Assembly: GCA_015487365.1 (NCBI GenBank)
Contig: WFPT01000127.1
Span: 1-5,053, forward strand
Origin: Aquificaceae bacterium
GTDB lineage: Bacteria > Aquificota > Aquificia > Aquificales > Aquificaceae
Length of the DNA stretch: 5,053 bases
Direction of reading: 5' to 3'
Part shown: in pieces, positions 1 to 5,053 of the stretch
How positions within the stretch are numbered: position 1 is the stretch's first letter
How the letters are laid out: the number at the start of each line of letters is the position of its first letter
Made by a program: the position numbers and the translations under genes
The notes under the pieces: model-generated
Told to the model about the DNA's origin: nothing
The model's input: the letters and a program-made list of their open reading frames with translations, nothing else
The model's database searches: none

Positions 1-75
1 ATACATAGCGGGGCGTTTTCTAACGTGCTCTATACCACTTAGCTTTCTTATTGCCTTTGCGGTATAACTTTCCAT
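1..75 (-). CDS. gyrB: DNA gyrase / type IIA topoisomerase subunit B, N-terminal fragment (cut by window edge)
   Basis: Only the first 25 codons are present; the gene continues beyond position 1. The peptide begins MESYTAKAIRKLSG and continues IEHVRKRPAMY. This matches the start of GyrB/ParE proteins, where a Tyr-containing N-terminal arm is followed by a helix (I-x-x-L-x-G-x-x-x-V) and the R-K-R-P-G-M-Y motif that opens the GHKL ATPase domain. The B subunit supplies ATP hydrolysis for DNA supercoiling or decatenation; the arm Tyr (here residue 4) reaches the partner subunit's ATP in known structures. The ATG at 75-73 lies 6 bases after the rpsU stop, with a modest GGTGG Shine-Dalgarno (93-89) inside the end of rpsU, so the pair is probably co-transcribed. 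An oddity is Ala at residue 23, where the family nearly always has Gly. GyrB and ParE cannot be separated on 25 residues; gyrB is the default. Confidence 0.85.
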   Translation of the reverse strand, partial: MESYTAKAIRKLSGIEHVRKRPAMY

Positions 76-81
76 AGGTTT

Positions 82-288
82 TTAAATTCCACCCTGTTGG
101 AGTTTTTTCCTTATCTTTGCAAGTTTTTTCTTCCTCTGCCTTTCCCTCCTCTTCTTCTTTTCGGAGGGCTTTTCGTAAAATTCGTGCCTCTTATAATCAA
201 TTAAAATCTGCTCCTGTTCCACCAACCTTTTAAATCTCTTTAAAAGCTTCTCAGGGCTCTCGTTGTTTTTAGCAATCACTACTACCAT
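82..288 (-). CDS. rpsU: 30S ribosomal protein S21
   Basis: This 68-residue, very basic protein matches S21 in length (E. coli has 71) and in signature: RFKR at residues 18-21, a central R-H-E-F-Y-E-K-P-S block at 34-42, then a Lys/Arg-rich helical tail (44-65) that would bind 16S rRNA. S21 sits on the small-subunit platform near the 3' end of 16S rRNA and aids initiation. The ATG at 288-286 places N-N-E-S (8-11) in register with the E-N-E-P of the E. coli protein, which supports this start. No purine-rich ribosome binding site precedes it; a TAAAAT box ends 8 bases before the ATG, so the mRNA may be leaderless. The gene leads into gyrB rather than the dnaG-rpoD neighbourhood of proteobacteria. 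The identification is secure; the leaderless reading is inference. Confidence 0.95.
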   Translation of the reverse strand: MVVVIAKNNESPEKLLKRFKRLVEQEQILIDYKRHEFYEKPSEKKKRRERQRKKKLAKIRKKLQQGGI

Positions 289-296
289 AAAACTTT

Positions 297-302
297 ATTT
301 TA
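297..302 (-). promoter_or_regulatory. Putative -10 element for rpsU-gyrB
   Basis: The minus strand reads TAAAAT from 302 to 297, one mismatch from TATAAT and 8 bases before the rpsU ATG. The expected start of transcription, about 7 bases downstream, falls at or within 1-2 bases of the ATG. The hexamer at the -35 distance (325-320, TAAATT) is a poor match. AT-richness makes chance matches likely, so confidence is limited. Confidence 0.4.
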
Positions 303-312
303 CCATACAACC

Positions 313-318
313 TATAAT
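313..318 (+). promoter_or_regulatory. Putative -10 element (perfect TATAAT) for the pncA operon
   Basis: A perfect TATAAT lies 9 bases before the pncA ATG at 328. Transcription would start around 325-328, leaving no room for a leader, and no Shine-Dalgarno sequence is present upstream of the ATG. The -35 region (about 290-295, AAACTT) does not resemble TTGACA. The element lies face to face with the rpsU -10 in a 39-base spacer, so the two promoters overlap and could interfere with each other. Confidence 0.5.
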
Positions 319-327
319 TAATTTATT

Positions 328-912
328 ATGAGGGTCAGTCTTGGGGAAAGGGATGCCCTTATAGTGGTGGATGTCCAAAGGGACTTTATGCCGGGGGGTG
401 CCCTTGAAGTTCCAGAGGGTGATAAGGTGGTAGAACCCTTAAACAGGTATATAGAAAAGTTTTCCTCCTTGGGTCTTCCCGTCTTCTTTACAAGAGACTA
501 CCACCCTAAGGAGCACATATCCTTTAAGGGTTATGGTGGAGTTTGGCCACCCCACTGCGTTCAAAATACAGAGGGAGCGGAGTTTCACCCTGACCTTAAA
601 ATTCCTCAGGACAACAAGTTTATAATTTCAAAGGGAACCAGCAAGGACTTTGACGCCTATTCGGGCTTCCAGGGAACAAACTTAGACCAACTTTTAAAAG
701 AGAGGGGAATAAGGAGAGTATTTGTAGGGGGAGTTGCCACAGATTACTGCGTAAAGAATACGGTCCTTGGAGCCTTAAACTTGGGATACTTTGCCTTCTT
801 GCTCTTGGATGCCATAAAGGGTGTGGATGTAAAGGAGGGAGACAGCCAGAGGGCCATAGAGGAGATGCTCTGTAAGGGAGCGGTAGGTATTACCTTTGAG
901 GACTTAAAGTGA
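328..912 (+). CDS. pncA: Nicotinamidase (PncA family)
   Basis: This 194-residue cytosolic isochorismatase-fold hydrolase is predicted to deaminate nicotinamide to nicotinate and ammonia, feeding the Preiss-Handler route of NAD salvage. The catalytic triad is visible: Asp15 in VVDVQRDF, Lys102 in I-I-S-K-G-T, and Cys141 in ATDYCV, preceded by the V136-A137 pair that forms the family's cis peptide. Metal ligands are Asp57 and His59 in R-D-Y-H-P (the family usually has D-W-H-P) and His76 in P-P-H-C-V-Q. The P-G-G-A-L and A-Y-S-G-F motifs also fit nicotinamidases rather than other isochorismatase-like hydrolases. Length agrees with archaeal and bacterial PncA (about 180-213). The ATG at 328 gives the usual short run before the first strand and has no ribosome binding site, suggesting leaderless translation. 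It is the first gene of the rightward train, and its stop overlaps the next start as GTGA. Confidence 0.93.
   Translation: MRVSLGERDALIVVDVQRDFMPGGALEVPEGDKVVEPLNRYIEKFSSLGLPVFFTRDYHPKEHISFKGYGGVWPPHCVQNTEGAEFHPDLKIPQDNKFIISKGTSKDFDAYSGFQGTNLDQLLKERGIRRVFVGGVATDYCVKNTVLGALNLGYFAFLLLDAIKGVDVKEGDSQRAIEEMLCKGAVGITFEDLK
898..901 (+). promoter_or_regulatory. Ribosome binding site for the biotin carboxylase gene
   Basis: GAGG inside the last codons of pncA lies 7 bases before the GTG at 909. It supports the GTG as start codon and indicates translation coupled to the end of pncA. It is the clearest Shine-Dalgarno sequence in the window. Confidence 0.6.
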
Positions 913-2336
913 TAAAAAAACTCCTTATAGCAAACAGGGGTGAGGTTGCGGGTAGAATAATAAGGGCTTGTAGGGAGCTTGGGATTAAGACCGTAGCCAT
1001 ATATTCGGAAGCGGATGTAAAGAGCCTTTACGTTAAAAAAGCAGATGAAGCATACCTAATTCCCGGGGACCCGATAGAGGCATACCTGAACTACGTAAGG
1101 ATTGTGGATTTGGCAAAGCAGGTTGGAGCGGATGCCATACACCCGGGTTATGGTTTTTTGGCGGAAAACCCAGACTTTGCCCAGTATTGCAGGGAAAAGG
1201 GTATAACCTTCGTAGGTCCTACTCCTGAGCAGATAAGGCTTTTTGGAAATAAGGTTTTGGCCAAGAAGGTAATGAAGGAAGCGGGACTTCCCGTAATTCC
1301 CGGAAGCGAGGAGCCCTTGGAGGACCCGGAGGAGGCCTTAAAGGTTGCAAAGGAAATAGGTTTTCCCGTTTTGATAAAGTCTGCCTTTGGGGGAGGGGGT
1401 AGGGGAATGAGGGTGGTAAGGAAGGAGGAGGAGTTTAAGGAAAAGTTTGAAAGTGCTTACAGAGAAGCTAAAACCTACTTTGGAAGGGGAGAGCTTTTTG
1501 TGGAAAAGTATTTGGAAAACCCAAAGCACATAGAAGTTCAAGTTTTGGGGGACAAATACGGAAACATAATACACCTTGGTGAAAGGGATTGCTCTTTGCA
1601 GAGGAGACACCAAAAGCTTATAGAGGTAGCTCCCTGTCCCGTTTTACCCAAAGAGCTTAGGATGAAAATATTGGGAGAAAGTGTAAGAGCCCTTTCAAAG
1701 GTAGGCTACGAGAATGCGGGGACTTTGGAATTTTTGGTGGATTTAAAGAGGGGAGAGTTTTACTTTATAGAGATGAATACGAGATTGCAGGTAGAGCACA
1801 CCATAACCGAAACCATTACGGGTATAGACATAGTGGAGATGATGATAAGGATTGCTGAGGGTGAGCCCTTACCCTTCTATCAAGGAGACATTACTTTTAG
1901 GGGTTATGCCATTGAATTCAGGATAAACGCGGAGGACCCAAAGAGGGACTTTGCACCCTCACCGGGTAAGATAACAGCTTACTACTCACCGGGGGGACCC
2001 GGTATAAGGATAGACGGGGCGGTCTATAAGGACTACATAATACCACCCTTTTACGATTCTCTGATGGTCAAGATGACCGTTTGGGCTTTAACTTGGGAAA
2101 AGGCTGTTTCCCGGGCAAAGAGAGCCTTGGAAGAATTTACCATAAGGGGAGTTCCCACAAACATTCCCTTATACAGGGAAATAGTTAGCGACCCGGACTT
2201 TCTGAGGGGAGACTTTGGCATAAGGTTTTTAGAAGAAAAACTACCCATATACAAGGAGAGGATAAAGACTTTAAGGAGGAAGGAAGATTTAGTTTTGGCC
2301 ATTTCCAGCGCTATCGTAAGCTATTATGGCCTTTAA
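909..2336 (+). CDS. pycA: Biotin carboxylase subunit, pyruvate-carboxylase type (PycA/CfiB-like)
   Basis: This 475-residue ATP-grasp enzyme is predicted to carboxylate the biotin of a partner protein using ATP and bicarbonate. Domains in order: N-terminal biotin-carboxylase domain (1-110, ANRGE at 8-12, HPGYGFLAEN at 78-87), ATP-grasp domain (about 114-320) and C-terminal domain (about 330-440). Key residues by E. coli AccC comparison are all present: Lys115, Lys157, the Gly-rich lid GGGGRGMR (161-168), His207, Lys236, Glu274, Glu288, Asn290, Arg292, Glu296 and Arg338. IKSAFGGGGRGMRVV, QRRHQKLIEVAP and Q-V-E-H-T (not the E-H-P of AccC) resemble pyruvate carboxylases. Like the small subunits of pyruvate and 2-oxoglutarate carboxylase it has an extension ending in SYYGL. 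Asn114 replaces the usual Asp of G-D-K. The biotin-carrying partner is not in the window. The GTG start overlaps pncA; the end overlaps nfeD by 11 bases. Biotin carboxylase activity is near certain; pyruvate versus 2-oxoglutarate as final acceptor is not settled. Confidence 0.88.
   Translation: MIKKLLIANRGEVAGRIIRACRELGIKTVAIYSEADVKSLYVKKADEAYLIPGDPIEAYLNYVRIVDLAKQVGADAIHPGYGFLAENPDFAQYCREKGITFVGPTPEQIRLFGNKVLAKKVMKEAGLPVIPGSEEPLEDPEEALKVAKEIGFPVLIKSAFGGGGRGMRVVRKEEEFKEKFESAYREAKTYFGRGELFVEKYLENPKHIEVQVLGDKYGNIIHLGERDCSLQRRHQKLIEVAPCPVLPKELRMKILGESVRALSKVGYENAGTLEFLVDLKRGEFYFIEMNTRLQVEHTITETITGIDIVEMMIRIAEGEPLPFYQGDITFRGYAIEFRINAEDPKRDFAPSPGKITAYYSPGGPGIRIDGAVYKDYIIPPFYDSLMVKMTVWALTWEKAVSRAKRALEEFTIRGVPTNIPLYREIVSDPDFLRGDFGIRFLEEKLPIYKERIKTLRRKEDLVLAISSAIVSYYGL
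1389..1413 (+). other. Canonical G-quadruplex motif within pycA
   Basis: Four G-runs lie on the coding strand: G5 (1389-1393), G5 (1395-1399), G4 (1402-1405) and G3 (1411-1413), with loops of 1, 2 and 5 bases. This fits the standard G3+N1-7 pattern. The stretch encodes the Gly-rich ATP lid and the following Met-Arg, so protein constraint explains much of the G content. Whether it folds is unknown. Confidence 0.55.
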
Positions 2337-3531
2337 GCTCCTTTTACTTTTAGTTTTTTTCAGCCTTTCCTTTGCAAAGGTTTACGTTGCAAGGTGGGAG
2401 GGACCCATTACTCCACCTACCTACGACTACATAGACAGAGTTTTAGGTTTAAGTGAAAGGGAAAAGGCTTCCACCTTCATTCTAATCCTAAACACTCCCG
2501 GAGGGCTTTTAGAGACCACGAGGAAAATAGTTTCAAGGTTTTTACAGAGCAAGGTGGATACGGTGGTCTTCATATACCCTTCTGGGAGTAGGGCGGGCTC
2601 TGCTGGTGCCATAATATCCATTTCCGCAAAATACTGCGTAATGGCTCCTGGGACCAACATAGGCTCTGCGCATCCGGTAAGTCTCTTTGGGAAGGAAAAT
2701 AAGATTTTGAGGGAGAAGGTCCTAAACGATACCTTGGCTCTGGTAAGGAGTGTTGCAAAGCTAAGGCACAGGAACTCTAAGGTCGTAGAGGCTATGGTAA
2801 AAAGGAGTATTTCCCTTACCGAAAGGGAAGCCCTAAAAAAGGGAGTAATTGACTTTATAGCAAAGGACCTGAAAGAGCTCCTAAGAAAGTTAAACAGGGA
2901 GGGGGAGGAAGTGGTCTTAGTTGAGCCCAATAGTAAGGAAAAACTCTTAAAGTTTATAACAAATCCCACCGTTGCATATTTACTATTTTTGCTGGGTCTA
3001 TACGGCCTAATCTACGAGCTCTTAAACCCCGGAGCCCTCTTACCGGGAACCGTTGGACTCATAAGCTTGGTCCTTGCCCTTTATGGGATGAACCTAATTT
3101 CTACGGACTACCTACCCATCCTCCTTATGGCAGTAGGTGTCTTCTTTTTAGTTTTGGAGGCTATAACTCCTACCTTTGGGGGACTGGCCCTTGCGGGAGC
3201 CCTATCCCTACTCCTTGGAACATACCTTTACCTACCCTACTTTGTAGAAAACAGGTGGCAATTACTCCTTACCTCCCTCCTCTTTTCCCTGGCACTTTTT
3301 GCCTTGGTCCTTTTCAGCTTAAAGGCCCAAAGGAAGGAAAAGAGGATGCTTGGGAAGGAGGAGCTAATAGGTAAGGTAGCCCAAGTGGTTGAAGACTTTA
3401 AGGGGGGAGAGGGGTATGTAATGATAAACGGAGAGCTTTGGAAGGGAGTATCGGAGGAGGATTTAAAGAAGGGAGACAAGGCCTTGGTGGAAAGGGTTGA
3501 AAACTTGAAAGTTTATCTAAAAAAGTTATAA
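2326..3531 (+). CDS. nfeD: NfeD-family membrane-bound serine protease (ClpP-fold, STOPP)
   Basis: This 401-residue protein has the full long-form NfeD layout. A signal peptide or membrane anchor (residues 1-17, ending SLSFA) is followed by a ClpP/SppA-like protease domain (about 18-200). That domain has LNTPGG (55-60), the nucleophile Ser92 in R-A-G-S-A-G, and Lys131 in K-V-L-N-D as general base, the Ser/Lys dyad known from Pyrococcus PH1510. Four or five hydrophobic segments follow (about 215-233, 238-257, 263-280, 284-303, 311-332), with the family's E-L-L-N-P-G-A-L-L-P-G motif at 231-241. A C-terminal OB-fold NfeD domain (about 343-401) ends the protein. Archaeal relatives cleave the hydrophobic tail of a partner stomatin, and the role here is inferred to be membrane protein turnover. 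No stomatin gene is adjacent. The ATG overlaps pycA by 11 bases and lacks a good ribosome binding site, so translational coupling is likely. Confidence 0.93.
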   Translation: MAFKLLLLLVFFSLSFAKVYVARWEGPITPPTYDYIDRVLGLSEREKASTFILILNTPGGLLETTRKIVSRFLQSKVDTVVFIYPSGSRAGSAGAIISISAKYCVMAPGTNIGSAHPVSLFGKENKILREKVLNDTLALVRSVAKLRHRNSKVVEAMVKRSISLTEREALKKGVIDFIAKDLKELLRKLNREGEEVVLVEPNSKEKLLKFITNPTVAYLLFLLGLYGLIYELLNPGALLPGTVGLISLVLALYGMNLISTDYLPILLMAVGVFFLVLEAITPTFGGLALAGALSLLLGTYLYLPYFVENRWQLLLTSLLFSLALFALVLFSLKAQRKEKRMLGKEELIGKVAQVVEDFKGGEGYVMINGELWKGVSEEDLKKGDKALVERVENLKVYLKKL

Positions 3532-3546
3532 AATAAGGCCCTTGGA

Positions 3547-4722
3547 ATGGAAAGGATAGTGGTAAGTTATATGGACTTTGGAGCGGTTTACGATGCACCT
3601 GTGGAGATTGTAGAAAGGAAGGGGATAGGGCATCCTGATACCATATGCGATTACTTGGCGGAGGAGGTTTCCCTAACCCTGTGCGAGTATTATTTAAAGG
3701 AGTTTGGAGCCATAATGCACCACAACACCGATAAAGCTCTCCTAATAGGTGGAACTTCTGAGGTTGAGTTTGGTGGAGGAAAGATTACCTCACCCATTGA
3801 AATATACTTGGTGGGTAGGGCTATTAAAGGGAGTGAAGTAGAAGAGCTTGTAAGGGAAAGGGCAAAGGAATGGCTTTCTAAAAACATAAGGCATTTAGAT
3901 GTAGAAAGGGATGTAAAACTCTTTATAAAACTTAGGGAAGGTAGCTCAGACCTTATTGACCTATTTTTGAGGTTTTCAAAGGGGCAAGTCCCACTCTCTA
4001 ACGACACCTCCTTTGGGGTGGGTTATGCTCCCTTGGACACCTTGGAGAGCTTGGTCTTTGAAGCGGAAAAGTTTTTAAACTCAGAAAGGATAAAAAGGGA
4101 TTTTCCCTTCGTAGGAGAGGATGTAAAGGTTATGGGAGTTAGGAGGGGTGAGGAGATAAACCTAACCGTAGCCTGTGCCTTCGTAAGTAGGTATTTAAAA
4201 AGTGCAAGGGAATACCTACAAGCCAAAGAAGAAGTTAGGAAAAGTTTAGAGGAGCACCTAAAAGATTACTATCAAAACTTTAAACTCTTTATAAACACCG
4301 CGGACGATGAAAGGAGAAACTCCTTTTACTTGACGGTCTCTGGGACTTCCGCAGAGAGTGGAGACGATGGTCAGGTTGGTAGGGGAAACAGGGCAAACGG
4401 CCTAATTACTCCTTACAGACCTATGACCTTAGAGGCTACCGCTGGTAAAAATCCCGTTTCCCACGTAGGAAAGATTTACAACATAACCGCAAGTGCCATA
4501 TCAAGGAGGGTAGTAGAAGAAGTAGAAGGGGTAGAGGAGGCCTACACCTACATAGTCTCCCAGATAGGAAAGCCCATAAACGAGCCCCAAGTTCTGGAGG
4601 TAAAGGTAAGGAGTAAAGGAAAAATAGACGAAAAAAGGGTAAAAGAAATTGCCCAAGAGGAGCTACAAAATATGCCAAAAACTTGGGAAAAATTCTTAAA
4701 AAGGTTAATAAAAGTAGCATGA
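3547..4722 (+). CDS. mat: S-adenosylmethionine synthetase, archaeal type
   Basis: This 391-residue cytosolic enzyme is predicted to make S-adenosylmethionine from methionine and ATP, releasing phosphate and pyrophosphate. It belongs to the divergent class first described in archaea, not the MetK class of most bacteria. Signatures are ERKGIGHPDTICD (23-35; the GHPD His/Asp of the active site), H-H-N-T-D-K-A-L (58-65), the G-G-G-K-I turn (76-80) and the long block GTSAESGDDGQVGRGNRANG (266-285), followed by T-P-Y-R-P-M (288-293) and AGKNPVSHVGKIYN (299-312). Length is close to the roughly 400 residues of archaeal members. The ATG at 3547 has a weak AAGG 8 bases upstream and leaves the usual short lead before the first motif. 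It starts 15 bases after nfeD and its stop overlaps the next ATG as ATGA. SAM would supply general methylation and radical-SAM enzymes; nothing nearby points to a dedicated user. Confidence 0.94.
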   Translation: MERIVVSYMDFGAVYDAPVEIVERKGIGHPDTICDYLAEEVSLTLCEYYLKEFGAIMHHNTDKALLIGGTSEVEFGGGKITSPIEIYLVGRAIKGSEVEELVRERAKEWLSKNIRHLDVERDVKLFIKLREGSSDLIDLFLRFSKGQVPLSNDTSFGVGYAPLDTLESLVFEAEKFLNSERIKRDFPFVGEDVKVMGVRRGEEINLTVACAFVSRYLKSAREYLQAKEEVRKSLEEHLKDYYQNFKLFINTADDERRNSFYLTVSGTSAESGDDGQVGRGNRANGLITPYRPMTLEATAGKNPVSHVGKIYNITASAISRRVVEEVEGVEEAYTYIVSQIGKPINEPQVLEVKVRSKGKIDEKRVKEIAQEELQNMPKTWEKFLKRLIKVA

Positions 4723-5053
4723 TTTTACTATTATTTTTAATAAGTTTGAGTTTTTCGCTTTCAAAGGTTGAGCTTATGTATCAAAAAATTTTAAACTTAA
4801 AGAAGCCCTTAAAGCAGTTTGGATATGATATTTTTGAATGTAAGGTTATACCCCCTAACTATACGGGGAATGTTCCTTTAAATTTCAGCCTTAATGTAAG
4901 CCAAATCAGAAACTACTGCCAAGTGAGTGAAATAAAGCTTGCAACGTTAGGTAAAGACTACATCTTAGGGCCGGGGGACGTTTTAAGGATATACTTTTGG
5001 GGGGACCCGGTAGATGTTTTAGGCTTTGAAATAGTCTCACCCTCTTTTAATAC
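4719..5053 (+). CDS. Polysaccharide export protein (Wza/SLBB type), N-terminal fragment cut by window edge
   Basis: The reading frame opens at the ATG overlapping the stop of the preceding gene (ATGA) and stays open to the last base (111 complete codons). Residues 1-15 form a hydrophobic signal peptide (MILLLFLISLSFSLS) without a lipobox cysteine, so unlike Wza of E. coli it is probably not a lipoprotein. F-G-Y-D-I-F at 34-39 and DYILGPGDVLRIYFWGDP at 80-97 match the entry to the polysaccharide biosynthesis/export domain (PF02563) of large SLBB-containing outer-membrane export proteins. The 40-residue stretch between them, with Cys41 and Cys67, is not one I recognise. The predicted location is the periplasm or outer membrane, carrying capsule or exopolysaccharide outward. 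GC is about 37% by hand count over 4741-5040, lower than in the genes before it. No clear ribosome binding site is seen, so coupling is likely. Family assignment is good; the exact substrate is unknown. Confidence 0.82.
   Translation, partial: MILLLFLISLSFSLSKVELMYQKILNLKKPLKQFGYDIFECKVIPPNYTGNVPLNFSLNVSQIRNYCQVSEIKLATLGKDYILGPGDVLRIYFWGDPVDVLGFEIVSPSFN

Noticed and set aside
1338..1613. Antisense open frame within pycA (also 2051-2302)
   Set aside because: Both are shadows of the conserved pycA frame, without a ribosome binding site or any family resemblance.
1988..2003. Perfect 6-base stem ACCGGG/CCCGGT with a GGGA tetraloop
   Set aside because: It sits inside pycA codons for the Pro-Gly-Gly-Pro-Gly turn, has no U-tract and is far from any gene end, so it is not a terminator. 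Probably a chance product of Gly/Pro codons.
2427..2969. 180-codon open frame antisense to nfeD
   Set aside because: It lies wholly inside the protease domain of a clearly real gene, and its predicted protein is Ser/Phe/Leu-rich with no recognisable motif. It arises from the codon bias of the sense strand.
3237..3598. Overlapping antisense frames across the nfeD-mat junction
   Set aside because: Pro/Ser/Phe-rich shadows of the OB-fold end of nfeD, with no start signal.
3690..4007. Antisense open frames within the SAM synthetase gene (also 4023-4226 and 4436-4720)
   Set aside because: They have low-complexity Leu/Ser-rich translations that simply mirror the sense codons. No independent evidence of coding.
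4700..4745. AT-rich stretch at the end of the SAM synthetase gene as a possible promoter or terminator
   Set aside because: No inverted repeat precedes the T-rich part and no paired -35/-10 boxes are seen. The sequence is explained by the hydrophobic signal-peptide codons (Leu, Ile, Phe).
1991..5012. Identical 14-mer GGGGGGACCCGGTA at 1991-2004 and 4999-5012
   Set aside because: The copies are in different reading frames of unrelated genes with no similarity in the flanks. In G-rich coding DNA one such match in 5 kb is not surprising.

Overview
The window is a densely packed piece of bacterial chromosome that looks like a thermophilic member of the Aquificaceae (the Aquifex, Hydrogenobacter and Thermocrinis group). 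This assignment is an inference. It rests on Lys/Glu-rich proteins, heavy use of AGG/AGA arginine and ATA isoleucine codons, GC in the mid-forties by eye, overlapping genes of unrelated function, a stand-alone pyruvate-carboxylase-type biotin carboxylase close to those of the reductive TCA cycle group, and an archaeal-type S-adenosylmethionine synthetase.

Layout: positions 1-288 read leftward and hold rpsU (ribosomal protein S21). Six bases after it comes the first 25 codons of a type IIA topoisomerase B subunit (gyrB/parE), cut by the window edge. A 39-base AT-rich spacer (289-327) separates this pair from a rightward gene train. The spacer carries back-to-back -10 elements, and each lies so close to its start codon that both transcripts may be leaderless. 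The rightward train is pncA (nicotinamidase), pycA-like biotin carboxylase, nfeD-like membrane serine protease, archaeal-type SAM synthetase, and the N-terminus of a polysaccharide export protein that runs off the right edge. The junctions are GTGA (4-base overlap), an 11-base overlap, a 15-base gap and ATGA (4-base overlap). No terminator is visible between them, so they are probably co-transcribed.

The genes do not form one pathway. They cover NAD salvage, CO2 fixation/anaplerosis, membrane protein quality control, methyl-donor synthesis and surface polysaccharide export. Such mixed operons are known for the Aquificales. Three usual partners are not beside their genes here: the biotin-carrier/carboxyltransferase subunit for pycA, a stomatin for nfeD, and dnaG/rpoD near rpsU.

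I see no CRISPR array, tRNA, rRNA, insertion sequence, phage gene or defence gene, and no gene-free stretch over 300 bases. I did not find a convincing new system. The points most worth a second look are the leaderless divergent promoter pair, the archaeal-type SAM synthetase, the rpsU-gyrB pairing with a changed RPGMY motif, and a G-quadruplex motif inside the ATP-loop codons of pycA.
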